The translations under genes were made by a program, and so were the position numbers. Positions 8,516 through 16,464 of a stretch of DNA of 64,000 bases are shown piece after piece (positions within the stretch are counted from its first letter, which is position 1; every line of letters begins with the position of its first letter). The stretch spans positions 62,001 to 126,000 of the forward strand of contig NZ_FOBF01000016.1 in the NCBI RefSeq assembly GCF_900109355.1, given 5' to 3'. The stretch is from Nonomuraea pusilla (GTDB lineage: Bacteria > Actinomycetota > Actinomycetes > Streptosporangiales > Streptosporangiaceae). Under the pieces are notes generated by a model that was not told the DNA's origin, made no database searches, and was given only the letters and a program-made list of their open reading frames with translations.

Positions 8516-8592
8516 CGGGAGCCCACCTCCCGGCCTCGCGCACGAGGACGTGGGCGGGAGCCCGCCTCCCCGCCTCGCGCACGAGGACGGGG
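8516..8592. repeat. Tandem 39-bp direct repeat, two units
   Basis: Two copies with period 39 (8516 and 8555) share the core GCCTCGCGCACGAGGACG, differing at a few positions. They fill the convergent gap between the DUF1360 and His-rich genes. The core contains the dyad CTCG-CGCA-CGAG. No coding role is seen. Confidence 0.85.
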
Positions 8593-8633
8593 CACGCCCT
8601 CGCGGACCTGCCCCGCCGTCGAGACGCTCCTCC

Positions 8634-8924
8634 CTAGTCGTGGTCACCGTGGTGATGGTCTCCGTGGTGGTCGCCGTGGTGGTCGCCGTGGTCCCACCAG
8701 CCCCCGTGATGGTGGCCGTGGTGATGGCCGCCCCACCACCACCAGTGGTGGTGACCATGGTGGTGGTGATCCCAGTGGTCGTCTCCGTGGTCGTCGTGGT
8801 GGCCGGCCGGCACGATCGAGGCCGGCTTGAGCGTGTCCGCCTGGGCGGCCTGCGCCGGCGGCGCCAGGGGCGCCGCGAACGCGGCCGCGGCCACGACGGC
8901 CGACGCGACGGCTTGCTTCATCAT
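8634..8924 (-). CDS. Secreted histidine/tryptophan-rich small protein
   Basis: A 96-residue precursor with a Sec signal (MMKQAVASAVVAAAAFAAPL, probable cleavage after AQAAQA). The mature C-terminal 58 residues contain 26 His, many Asp and Gly, and a WWWW run, arranged as HHGD/HHHG units. There is no known domain. The composition suggests surface or secreted binding of transition metals such as Ni, Cu or Zn; this is inference. GGAGGAGCG stands seven to eight bases before the first ATG at 8924. The reverse reading frame is a Val-rich artefact of the His codons. Confidence 0.8.
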   Translation of the reverse strand: MMKQAVASAVVAAAAFAAPLAPPAQAAQADTLKPASIVPAGHHDDHGDDHWDHHHHGHHHWWWWGGHHHGHHHGGWWDHGDHHGDHHGDHHHGDHD

Positions 8925-9527
8925 GAGGATCGCTCCTCCGGATCGTCGGGTCCCGCCCAGGACCCTGCCTGGACGGCCGGAGCTCGCATCGGTCTCCCGG
9001 GAACGCCGAAACGGCGATGGACCTGGGGACGCCCGGATCGCCTGGTGCCGGCGAACGCCCGCGCCCCGGCGCCGCGGCACGCGCCCCCGTGTCGGTCAGG
9101 GGCGGTGGCCGCCGGGCCGTCCGGCGGCCCTGCGCGGCGGGATCCGTGCCTGTCCCCGGTTCTCACGCTAGGGAGAGGACGGCCCCGTGTCATCCACCAC
9201 AGGCAAAGGCCCGGTCCGGGGCGGATTACCTCGACCGCGACGGCCCGCCGCCGGTGCCGGACGAACAGGTCCTGAGTCACCGTGAAGCGGTCGACGACAC
9301 CCGCGTCCCGCTCACTGATCGCCTACGACCACGGACCGGCCTCTGGACTTGCTCCGTCCAGGTGCTGCCGACGTCACGTCGTGCGCATCGAGGGCAGCCG
9401 AGGTGAAGTCCGCGATGAGTCCCGGGTCCCGTGCGCTGTCCCGAGCCGCGAGGACCCTTCGCCGGGAGGTCGAGCCTGTCGTCCGCGTGGCGCGGTCCAG
9501 GCGGGCCTTCCGGCTTTCCCCGCAGCT
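8925..9527. other. 603-base gap with no supportable gene
   Basis: No frame here shows consistent codon bias with a start and ribosome-binding site. The only candidate signal is a minus-strand pair TGACAC (9187-9192) and TAGCGT (9165-9170), 16 bases apart, which could drive the His-rich gene with a long 5' leader. No RNA gene or mobile element was recognised. Confidence 0.5.
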
Positions 9528-10262
9528 TCACTGCTGGAGGTTCTGGCTGCGGTCGATGAGGTCCAGAACGGCGTCCCTGGTCTGGCGGAAGACGGCGACG
9601 GTGCCGTCGGCGGCCGCGGTGACGGCCTGCTCGGCGGGCGCGACCGCGGGCTCGAGCAGCAGGGCCACGGTGTCGGCGAGGACCTCGCCGGGGTCGCCGA
9701 CACGGGTCGGAGCGGAATCGGGGTTCGACATGGTGGTGCCGAAGCCGACGAGCACGGCGTGCATGGCGTAGGACTGGTCGGCCAGCGGACGGTCCTGGCG
9801 GAGCAGCCCGTGCTCGCGCAGGATCGGCATGACCGCCTGGCACATGGCACTGGGCTGGGTGCGGTCGAACAGGTCACGGTCGCCCGCCTGCTCGGTGAGC
9901 AGCCGCAGCAGTTCGCCGTCCTTGGCGGCGAGGCGGCGTGCCAGCGGGGATCGCAGCCCGGTACGGACCAGCAGCGGGGCCAGGTGGCGCGGCAGGACGA
10001 CGGCGGGGTCGGCGGTGACCCGGGTGATGAGCTCGTCCAGGAAGGACAGCAGTTCGCGGGCGAACAGGCCGAGGATGAGGTCCTCCTTGGTGGGCCAGTA
10101 CAGGTAGACGGTGCCCTTGCCGACCCCGGCCGCCGCGGCGATCTCGCTGACGGTGACCTTGCGCACGCCGTGATCGGCCACCAGCTCGCGGGCGCTGTCC
10201 AGGATGCGGGCGGCCTTGTGCGAGTGGTGTTCGACGAGCCGGCTCACCGTGCTGTCCTCCAT
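9528..10262 (-). CDS. TetR family regulator of the adjacent FAD monooxygenase (inferred)
   Basis: A 244-residue protein. The helix-turn-helix is clear: ARELVADHGVRKVTVSEIAA then GVGKGTVYLYWPTKEDLI (about residues 24-63). The remainder is a helical ligand-binding domain. It follows the FAD monooxygenase gene in the same direction (28-base gap), so the two are probably co-transcribed. A 7-bp-arm dyad in front of the monooxygenase gene is its likely operator. Confidence 0.88.
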   Translation of the reverse strand: MEDSTVSRLVEHHSHKAARILDSARELVADHGVRKVTVSEIAAAAGVGKGTVYLYWPTKEDLILGLFARELLSFLDELITRVTADPAVVLPRHLAPLLVRTGLRSPLARRLAAKDGELLRLLTEQAGDRDLFDRTQPSAMCQAVMPILREHGLLRQDRPLADQSYAMHAVLVGFGTTMSNPDSAPTRVGDPGEVLADTVALLLEPAVAPAEQAVTAAADGTVAVFRQTRDAVLDLIDRSQNLQQ

Positions 10263-10290
10263 CTTCGTGCGGTCGGGATGCCCGGCCGTG

Positions 10291-11508
10291 TCAGGGGGCC
10301 GCGACGTCGATGTTCTTGGCCCGCATGTCCTTGCTGTCGAACATTCTCCTGCCCATCGCCCTGCCGACGCCCGGCATCCGCATCAGGCGCATCATCCCGG
10401 CTCGCAGGAGATGCTCCTTGCGGTCATGCGGGGTGAAGATGCGCCGTCCGGGCCAGGCGCTCTCCTGCTGCAGGTGGATGAACGGCCTCATACGGGCCTC
10501 CCAGGCCCGTAGCGCGCCGGGCAGGTCGCCGGGATGGCGCCGCAGCATGGTGCCCAGCAGTTCGCCGCCGGCCATGCCGCTGGAGGCGCCCATGCCCGCA
10601 TACAGGGTGACGCACCAGGCGGCGTCGCCGATCAGGACGACCCGGCCGCGGTGCCAGCGCGGCAGCTTGACCTGCTGCACCGAATCGAACAGCGCGTCGG
10701 GTGCCTGCGCGTAGCGCGTCAGCAGCCCTTCCAGCAGGGGGCCCGTGGGTTCGGGGCCGAAGGCGGCGCGGATGGACGCGATCGGCGGGCGGCGGAACTC
10801 GGCGTCGATGTCGGCGGTGCGGTAGGAGAACAGCAGGCTCGGCGCGTGATCGGCGAACGGGAAGGCCCACACGGAACGGCCCGGCTCGGCCAGGACCAGA
10901 CCCTCGTGCAGGCCGAAGCCGTCGACCGGGCCGTCGAGCACGGTGGCGCCGACCATGTAGTTCAGGGGGTGCAGGTACTCCTCGGGGCCGAAGACGAGCC
11001 TGCGCACCGTGGAGCGCATCCCGTCGGCGCCGATCACCAGGTCGAACCGCTCGGTGACGGTGGTGTCCGTGGTCGTGTCGTGCAGCGTCACCTCGGCCGC
11101 GGCGTCGTCCTGCGTGATGCGGGTGGGGACGGTGGCGTAGCGGATCTCCACGTCGTCCGGCAGCGCCGCGAACAGACCTCGTTCCACGTCGCCGCGCAGC
11201 AGCGGCCGGGGGCCCGCGGCCATGGCGAAGGGATTCATGCCGGGACGGCGGCGCCCCGCGCGGTCCACCTCGTAGCTGGTGACGTGGGGACCGCTGCGGT
11301 CGCCGATCGCCTCCAGAACGCCCAGCCGCCGGGCCGAGGCGATGCCGGCGCCGAACAGCACGATGAAGTATCCGCCGGAGCGGCGCGCGGGCGCCCGTTC
11401 CACCACCACCGGCTCCCACCCGACCTGGTGCAGCCGCAACGCGGTGGCGATGCCGGTGATCCCCAGCCCGACCACCAGCGCCCGGCCGGCCTTGCCGACC
11501 TCGGTCAT
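10291..11508 (-). CDS. FAD-dependent monooxygenase (PHBH/TetX-like)
   Basis: A 405-residue group A flavoprotein. Dinucleotide-binding motif: ALVVGLGITGIATALRLHQVG near the N-terminus. The DG motif appears as LVIGADGMRSTVRR, and the GD motif as GRVVLIGDAAWCVTLYAG. Such enzymes hydroxylate aromatic substrates or inactivate antibiotics such as tetracyclines and rifamycins. ATG at 11508 follows GAGGAGTC; an upstream in-frame start at 11523 lacks this. Pairing with a TetR gene suggests inducible detoxification. Confidence 0.9.
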   Translation of the reverse strand: MTEVGKAGRALVVGLGITGIATALRLHQVGWEPVVVERAPARRSGGYFIVLFGAGIASARRLGVLEAIGDRSGPHVTSYEVDRAGRRRPGMNPFAMAAGPRPLLRGDVERGLFAALPDDVEIRYATVPTRITQDDAAAEVTLHDTTTDTTVTERFDLVIGADGMRSTVRRLVFGPEEYLHPLNYMVGATVLDGPVDGFGLHEGLVLAEPGRSVWAFPFADHAPSLLFSYRTADIDAEFRRPPIASIRAAFGPEPTGPLLEGLLTRYAQAPDALFDSVQQVKLPRWHRGRVVLIGDAAWCVTLYAGMGASSGMAGGELLGTMLRRHPGDLPGALRAWEARMRPFIHLQQESAWPGRRIFTPHDRKEHLLRAGMMRLMRMPGVGRAMGRRMFDSKDMRAKNIDVAAP

Positions 11509-11549
11509 GACGACTCCTCTCATGAGCTCCAGGCCATGCTAGCCGACCA

Positions 11550-11577
11550 ACTGACCAAAATGGTTCTATGGGTCAGT
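11550..11577. promoter_or_regulatory. Candidate TetR operator before FAD monooxygenase
   Basis: ACTGACC (11550-11556) and GGTCAGT (11571-11577) form perfect 7-bp arms around a 14-base spacer. Nested inside is ACCA-AAA-TGGT (11554-11564). The element lies 42-69 bases upstream of the ATG, in a locally AT-richer stretch. The size and position suit a TetR dimer operator. Confidence 0.5.
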
Positions 11578-11639
11578 CGCACTCGGGCCGAGAAGAAGCC
11601 GCACCGAGCAGCACCTCCGGCTGCGAAGCTCAGGGAGGT

Positions 11640-12593
11640 CTAGCGCAGGCGCGGGAGCACCTCCCTGGCGTAGAAGTCGAAGAAGGCGTCCTGGTCGGGG
11701 CCGATCTGGTTGACGTACACCTCGTCGTAGCCCGCCTGCACGTACTCCGAGAGCGCGCGGGCGTGGACCTCGGGGTCGGGTCCGACGGGGGCGCCCCCGA
11801 CCGCCTCCTCCTCGGTGACCGACTCCGACAGCTGCTCGAAGTGGCGGGGCAGCGGCAGGAGCTGCGACGCCTCGCCCTTGAGCCCCTGGTTGGGCCACAG
11901 CCGGTGCACGGTCCTGCGCGCCTCGGCCTCGTCGGCGGCGTAGCACGCCTTGAGCCCGCCCACGGCGGGCTTGCCCGCCCCGCCCGAGGCGCGGAACAGC
12001 TTCACCCACTCGGCGTTCGGCGCGGTGGCGACGTAGCCGTCGGCGACACGCCCGGCCACCTCGATGGACTTCTCCCCGAAGCCCGACATGTAGACGGGCG
12101 GCGGCTCGCCGGGCAGCGTGTAGAGCCTGGCGGTGTCGACGCGGTAGTGGCGGCCCCGGTGCGTCAGCTGCCTGCCGGTGAACAGCTCGCGGATGAGGCC
12201 GACGGCCTCCTCCAGCATCTCCAGCCGCTCGTCGAGCGGCGGCCAGCGCGTGGCGACGACGTGCTCGTTGAGCGCCTCGCCCGTGCCCACGCCGAGGCGG
12301 AACCGGCCGCCGGTCAGTACGCCCGCCGTGGCGGCGGCCTGGGCGACGATCACCGGGTGGACCCGCATGATCGGGCACGTCACGGCGGTGGCGATCGGCA
12401 GGGACGTGGCCTGGGCCACGGCGCCGATCACAGGCCAGACGAAGGGCGACTGGCCCTGGACGTCGAGCCACGGGTGGAAGTGGTCGGAGATCCACAGGGC
12501 CTCGAAGCCGGCGCGTTCGGCGGCTTGCGCCTGCCTTACCAGCTCTTTCGGGCCATGCTCCTCGCATGACAGGAAATAGCCAAATCTCGTCAT
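11640..12593 (-). CDS. LLM-class F420-dependent oxidoreductase (G6PDH-like family)
   Basis: A 317-residue TIM-barrel enzyme of the luciferase-like group. Motifs are FEALWISDHFHPWLDVQGQS near residue 30, ATAVTCPIMRVHPVIVAQAA, and GRFRLGVGTGEALNEH, which match the family named F420-dependent G6PDH-like proteins. Members transfer hydride with coenzyme F420; the true substrate of this paralogue is not predictable. The start is ATG at 12593. Confidence 0.9.
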   Translation of the reverse strand: MTRFGYFLSCEEHGPKELVRQAQAAERAGFEALWISDHFHPWLDVQGQSPFVWPVIGAVAQATSLPIATAVTCPIMRVHPVIVAQAAATAGVLTGGRFRLGVGTGEALNEHVVATRWPPLDERLEMLEEAVGLIRELFTGRQLTHRGRHYRVDTARLYTLPGEPPPVYMSGFGEKSIEVAGRVADGYVATAPNAEWVKLFRASGGAGKPAVGGLKACYAADEAEARRTVHRLWPNQGLKGEASQLLPLPRHFEQLSESVTEEEAVGGAPVGPDPEVHARALSEYVQAGYDEVYVNQIGPDQDAFFDFYAREVLPRLR

Positions 12594-12663
12594 AAGCGTC
12601 CACCTGCCCCTTTAGAAGGGGAAAAACATGTTACGGAGTCCCCAAGAGGGGCAGTTGCGTGGC

Positions 12664-12813
12664 ATGGCTACTTTGCTCTGGATCATCGCCGTCATCCTCG
12701 TCATCGCCGGGATCTATGTGATTCTGGCCAGGCGCGACATCCTCTGGGGGATCGTGCTCATCGTCCTCGGCTTCCTCGTGGGTCCGGGTGGGATCAGCAT
12801 CTTCCATGTCTAG
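12664..12813 (+). CDS. GPGG-motif small membrane protein
   Basis: A 49-residue protein with two hydrophobic helices, MATLLWIIAVILVIAGIYVI and ILWGIVLIVLGFLVG, ending in the characteristic GPGGISIF motif. This is a small family found widely in actinobacteria with no known role. I chose the ATG at 12664 (MATLLW) since it matches family starts; an upstream start at 12628 would add an unrelated dozen residues. A strong terminator follows. Confidence 0.88.
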   Translation: MATLLWIIAVILVIAGIYVILARRDILWGIVLIVLGFLVGPGGISIFHV

Positions 12814-12840
12814 CGTCGCCCGTCAACCGTCCGTCTCCAA

Positions 12841-12878
12841 GCTGGGCCGATCTCCGAGAACGGCCCAGCCTAGTTTTT
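12841..12878 (+). terminator. Rho-independent terminator after GPGG gene
   Basis: Perfect 9-bp arms GCTGGGCCG (12841-12849) and CGGCCCAGC (12861-12869), an 11-base loop, and TTTTT at 12874-12878. Confidence 0.9.
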
Positions 12879-12910
12879 GCCTGAAACAAGAAATGACGTC
12901 CGGGAAAGAC

Positions 12911-12938
12911 GCGGCGGGCGGCCGAGGCCGCCCGCCGC
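12911..12938 (-). terminator. Terminator-like hairpin after metallophosphoesterase gene
   Basis: Perfect 12-bp arms GCGGCGGGCGGC (12911-12922) and GCCGCCCGCCGC (12927-12938) with a four-base loop. On the minus strand it is followed by GTCTTTCCC, only a weak U-tract. Confidence 0.6.
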
Positions 12939-12992
12939 GCGGGATTCACGCCACCTGACCGGGCCGGCGCGCGGGACTCACGCCACCTGACC
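12937..12992. repeat. Direct repeat, two 24-bp units
   Basis: Units at 12937-12960 and 12969-12992 differ by one base (T/C) and share CACGCCACCTGACC. They lie between the hairpin and the metallophosphoesterase stop. No function is evident. Confidence 0.8.
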
Positions 12993-13004
12993 AGGTCCGC
13001 CCGG

Positions 13005-13739
13005 CTAGCAGGCGCCGTCCATGCAGTAGACCGCGTACGGCTTGCCGAGCACCGGCAGGGCCACGTTGCGCACCCGGATCCCGCCGGGCGTGATGCCCTT
13101 CTCGGTGCCGCGGTGCGCGTGGCCGTGCAGGATGAGGTCGGCCCCGACCGTGTCCACCGCCTCGGCCAGCAGGTAGCTGCCGAGGAAGGGGTAGATCTCC
13201 GGCGGTTCGCCCTCCAGCGTCTCCTTGATGGGGGAATAGTGCGACAGCACGACGCGGTGGTCGGCCACGATCTCCTTCAGCGCGACCTTCCAGGCCTCGG
13301 CGATGAAGCGGGTGTGCGAGACGAAGTTCTTGATCTCGCGCTCGCCGAACTCGCTGGCGCACTTGCCGGCGTACCCCCCGCCGAAGCCCTTGCCCCCGAC
13401 CACGCCCAGCTTCGACTCGCCGATCTCCAGGACGACGCCGTCGTCGTCGAGCACGATCACCCCGGCGTCGCGCAGCTCGCTCGCGATCTCGAACTGCAGG
13501 TCGGAGTGGTAGTCGTGGTTGCCGAGCACCGTGACGACGGGAACGGGCAGGTCGCGCAGCTCGTCGGCCACGACCCTGCCCTCCTCCAGCGTCCCGTGGC
13601 GGGTGAGGTCGCCCGCGACCAGCAGGACGTCCGCCCGCTGCTCGATGCCTTCGAGCCTCCGCCGGTACCGGCCTCTGGCGTCCTCACCGAGGTGGATGTC
13701 GCCGACGGCCGCTATCCGCAGGTCAGTCAAGGTGCTCAT
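13005..13739 (-). CDS. Metallophosphoesterase (calcineurin-like)
   Basis: A 244-residue enzyme with the full dinuclear metal signature: AAVGDIHLGE (D-x-H), VAGDLTRHG (G-D), LGNHDYHSD (G-N-H-D), VLSHYSP and LILHGHAHRGTE (G-H-x-H). The substrate may be a phosphodiester or phosphoprotein. Its start overlaps the end of the BON-domain gene by 17 bases, so translation is probably coupled. The C-terminus ends YCMDGAC. Confidence 0.9.
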   Translation of the reverse strand: MSTLTDLRIAAVGDIHLGEDARGRYRRRLEGIEQRADVLLVAGDLTRHGTLEEGRVVADELRDLPVPVVTVLGNHDYHSDLQFEIASELRDAGVIVLDDDGVVLEIGESKLGVVGGKGFGGGYAGKCASEFGEREIKNFVSHTRFIAEAWKVALKEIVADHRVVLSHYSPIKETLEGEPPEIYPFLGSYLLAEAVDTVGADLILHGHAHRGTEKGITPGGIRVRNVALPVLGKPYAVYCMDGAC

Positions 13740-13974
13740 CCTCTCCCTGGTCGAAGACGTCCCCCACGATGGTGATCTCGTTGTGCAGGTGCAGCTCGGG
13801 GGCGGCCTCGTGCGCCACCAGGCCGAGCCTGTCGCGCTGCCCGGCCTCGCTCACCTGCCCGCGCAGGAAGAGCTGGTCGCCTCGCACGTCGACGCGGATG
13901 CCGAGCTCGTTGGTTCGCCCGTCCTCGGCCAGCGCCTGCTGCACGCGGGCCGCGACGTACTGCGGAGCTTCCAT
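13723..13974 (-). CDS. BON domain protein
   Basis: An 83-residue cytoplasmic protein that is almost entirely one BON domain: ARVQQALAEDGRTNELGIRV, then GDQLFLRGQVSEAGQRDRLG and the closing strand ITIVGDVFD. BON domains bind lipids or membranes and occur in osmotic-shock proteins such as OsmY. The ATG at 13974 has AAGGAGG eight bases upstream; the longer frame to 14040 is less likely. It is the first gene of a pair with the metallophosphoesterase. Confidence 0.85.
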   Translation of the reverse strand: MEAPQYVAARVQQALAEDGRTNELGIRVDVRGDQLFLRGQVSEAGQRDRLGLVAHEAAPELHLHNEITIVGDVFDQGEDEHLD

Positions 13975-14020
13975 TCGCTCGCCTCCTTCTCCTGTCGCCG
14001 CATGCCCAAGCAAAAAAGCC

Positions 14021-15040
14021 TCAAACAGCGCGAATAGCACGAATGAGGTCTATAACCGCGCGTTCCACCGTCCCGTGCGTCGCGAGCTGCCCGAAGTCGG
14101 CGTCCGCGCCCAGCTCGGTGAGGGCCGCGGCGATCGTCATGTCCCTGTCGTACGCCTCCACCACCCGCGGGTCCACGTACGACGCCCTGGCCACCGTCGG
14201 GGTGTTGCCGAGGTACTCGGCGACCTCCTTCATCACCCTGGTGACCGCCCGCTGCTTGGCCCTGGCGCTGCCGCCCCTGCCGGCGTGCCGCGAGACGGCC
14301 AGGCCCACCGCGGCGAGCACGGTCGCGTGCCAGGTGCGGAAGTCCTTGGCCGTGACGTCGTGGCCGATGATCTCGTGCAGGTAGTCGTTGATGTCCTCGC
14401 TGCGGATGTCGGACCAGCCGCCCGGGTGGCGGTAGCGCAGCAGCTCCCCCTCCACGCCGAGCGCCTTGAGGGCCCGCAGCACCCGGCACGCCGCCGGGTC
14501 GGCGATCTCCACCTCGCGCGGGATGTCGCCCTTCGCCTGGTACGAGCACACGACCAGGCCCTTCCCGCAGGTGACGTGCTCCATCCGGAGCGTGGCCAGG
14601 CCGTAGGTGTCGTAGCTCTCGCCGCCGATGCGGAAGAAGCCGATGTCGAGCAGCCGCGCCGCGGCGGCCAGCACCCGCTCCCTGGTCAGTCCGCGGCCCT
14701 GGAGCTGCTCGTCCACGGCCTTCCTGAACACGGGCAGCCGCTCGGCCAGCTCCAGCACCCGGTCGAACTTATCCCGGTCCTGCTGCTCCCTCCACAGGTC
14801 GTGGTAGCGGTACTGCCTGCGCCCGGCCGTGTCCGTGCCGACCGCCTGGAGGTGGCCGTCCGGGTCCGCGCAGATCCAGACGTCCTTCCAGGCAGGGGGG
14901 ATGACGAGGGATCGGATCCGGTCCAGCGTGGCGGGGTCGCTGATGGGGGTGCCGTCGGGGCCGTGATAGCTGAAACCTCGTCCGCGGCGCCGCCGCGTGA
15001 TCCCCGGCTCCCCCTGATCGCTGGGACGTAGCTCGGGCAC
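14021..15040 (-). CDS. DNA topoisomerase IB (poxvirus-type)
   Basis: A 339-residue type IB topoisomerase that nicks one strand through a 3'-phosphotyrosine. Family marks are the N-terminal block RGRGFSYHGPDGTPI, IPPAWKDVWICADPDGHLQA, the KDFRTWHAT motif with catalytic residues, and the C-terminal ASYVDPRVVEAY, whose Tyr is the nucleophile. Bacterial members are accessory enzymes carried by many actinomycetes. It is transcribed with the BON/phosphoesterase pair or from its own promoter in the gap near 15041-15094. Confidence 0.93.
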   Translation of the reverse strand: MPELRPSDQGEPGITRRRRGRGFSYHGPDGTPISDPATLDRIRSLVIPPAWKDVWICADPDGHLQAVGTDTAGRRQYRYHDLWREQQDRDKFDRVLELAERLPVFRKAVDEQLQGRGLTRERVLAAAARLLDIGFFRIGGESYDTYGLATLRMEHVTCGKGLVVCSYQAKGDIPREVEIADPAACRVLRALKALGVEGELLRYRHPGGWSDIRSEDINDYLHEIIGHDVTAKDFRTWHATVLAAVGLAVSRHAGRGGSARAKQRAVTRVMKEVAEYLGNTPTVARASYVDPRVVEAYDRDMTIAAALTELGADADFGQLATHGTVERAVIDLIRAIRAV

Positions 15041-15094
15041 GACGCGCCGCTACCCACGACGTTAGGCGTCAAACAAGGGGGGCAGGTGGGCCGC

Positions 15095-15352
15095 ATGACT
15101 GACAACGGAGACTGGCACGAGGAACGCTCCCCCAGGGGGCACCCCATGGTTCCCGCCACCCCCCGCGACGTCGTCCACATCAGGGTGGGCTCGTTCATCC
15201 TGGTCTTCCTCTTCGCGTTCGCGGTGCTGGGCATCATCGCGCGCGCACCGGTCATGACCGGCGTCGCGGTGGTGGCCGGGATCATCACGGTGATCGACAT
15301 GATCCTGGCGGTACGCAGGCAGAAACAGCACCGATCGGGAGAGGCCGGCTGA
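15095..15352 (+). CDS. Small membrane protein with two helices, unknown function
   Basis: An 85-residue protein with a polar N-terminus (MTDNGDWHEERSPRGHP) and two hydrophobic stretches, VGSFILVFLFAFAVLGIIA and MTGVAVVAGIITVIDMIL, then a basic end. I do not recognise the family. GGTGGG five bases upstream supports the ATG at 15095; a GTG at 15086 is the alternative. Its stop overlaps the SDR start (TGATG), so the two are translationally coupled. Confidence 0.75.
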   Translation: MTDNGDWHEERSPRGHPMVPATPRDVVHIRVGSFILVFLFAFAVLGIIARAPVMTGVAVVAGIITVIDMILAVRRQKQHRSGEAG

Positions 15353-16365
15353 TGGCACCGGTACGCGGACAGGTCGTGGTGGTGACGGGCGCGAGCGGCG
15401 GGGTCGGGCGTGCCGTGGTGCGCGAGCTGGGCGCGAGAGGCGCGCAGGTGGCGCTCATCGCGCGCGGCACGACGGGGCTGGGCGCGGCGGCCGTGGACGT
15501 CGGGGCCGCGGGCGGCGTCGCCAAGGTCTACGAGGCCGACATGGCGGAGTACGAGCAGGTGCGGGAGGCGGCAGCGCGGATCGAGGCGGAGATGGGCCCG
15601 ATCGCCGTCTGGATAAACTGCGCCTTTTCCTCAGTTTTCGCGAAATTTACGGATATCTCGCCAGAAGAATATGCCCGCACCACTGCAGTGACGTATCTCG
15701 GCTATGTCTGGGGCACCAAGGTCGCCCTCGATCTCATGAAACCGCGAAACGCCGGAACCATCGTTCAAACAGGGTCGGCACTCGCCAAACGCGGAATTCC
15801 CCTTCAGTCCGCCTATTGTGGGGCGAAACACGCCATCCAGGGCTTCACGGAATCGGTCCGCACCGAACTCATGGCCGACGGCAGCGGCATCGACATCACG
15901 GTCGTGCAGCTCCCCGCCGTCAACACCCCGCAGTTCGAGTGGGTCCGCTCCAAGCTGCGCAAGCACCCCCAGCCCGTGCCCCCCATCTACCAGCCCGAGG
16001 TCGCCGCCCGCGGCATCGTCCACGCCGCCGAGCACCCGGAGCGCAAGGAGTACTGGGTGGGCGCGAGCACCGTCGCGACGCTGCTGGCCCAGAAGGCGGC
16101 CCCCGCGCTCGTGGACCGCTACCTGGCCAGGACCGGCATCACGTCGCAGCTGACCGACGAGGAGCCGCCCACCGGCGTGTCCAACCTCTGGAAACCGGCG
16201 GACGAGGACACCGACTACGGCGCCCACGGCACGTTCGACCGGCGCTCCCACAGCCACAGCCCCCAGCTCTGGCTGTCGCAGCACCGCCGCCCGGTGCTGC
16301 TGTCCCTCGCCGGCGCGCTGGCCGGCACCGCCGCCGTCGCCGCCGCCCGCCTCGCCCGGCGCTGA
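15352..16365 (+). CDS. Short-chain dehydrogenase/reductase with C-terminal membrane anchor
   Basis: A 337-residue classical-type SDR. The NAD(P) motif is TGASGGVGR (about residues 13-21). Catalytic Ser and YxxxK lie in TGSALAKRGIPLQSAYCGAK. The usual NNAG is changed to NCAF. After about residue 250 the protein extends to a C-terminal hydrophobic segment (PVLLSLAGALAGTAAVAAARLARR), suggesting membrane association. Bases 15611-15840 are only about 55 percent GC by hand count, with codons such as AAA, TTT and ATA, unlike the rest of the gene. Substrate unknown. Confidence 0.88.
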   Translation: MAPVRGQVVVVTGASGGVGRAVVRELGARGAQVALIARGTTGLGAAAVDVGAAGGVAKVYEADMAEYEQVREAAARIEAEMGPIAVWINCAFSSVFAKFTDISPEEYARTTAVTYLGYVWGTKVALDLMKPRNAGTIVQTGSALAKRGIPLQSAYCGAKHAIQGFTESVRTELMADGSGIDITVVQLPAVNTPQFEWVRSKLRKHPQPVPPIYQPEVAARGIVHAAEHPERKEYWVGASTVATLLAQKAAPALVDRYLARTGITSQLTDEEPPTGVSNLWKPADEDTDYGAHGTFDRRSHSHSPQLWLSQHRRPVLLSLAGALAGTAAVAAARLARR

Positions 16366-16380
16366 CCGGCGGCGGGAACC

Positions 16381-16406
16381 CGGCCGCGGCCGAGGGGCCG
16401 CGGCCG
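16381..16406 (+). terminator. GC-rich hairpin after SDR gene
   Basis: Perfect 11-bp arms CGGCCGCGGCC (16381-16391) and GGCCGCGGCCG (16396-16406) with loop GAGG, 16 bases after the SDR stop. No U-run follows, so it is a terminator-like structure rather than a canonical terminator. Confidence 0.55.
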
Positions 16407-16464
16407 CGCCGTTAAACGGGAGCGCCCGGGGGGTAGGCGGCGGGCAACCATGAGGAGGACCCTG

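Noticed and set aside
8187..9275. 362-codon plus-strand frame rich in Val
   Set aside because: The Val run is the complement of the His codons of the secreted His-rich gene, which has a signal peptide and ribosome-binding site.
9277..9843. Minus-strand 188-codon frame
   Set aside because: Overlaps the TetR gene in another frame and shows Pro/Arg/Ala shadow composition.
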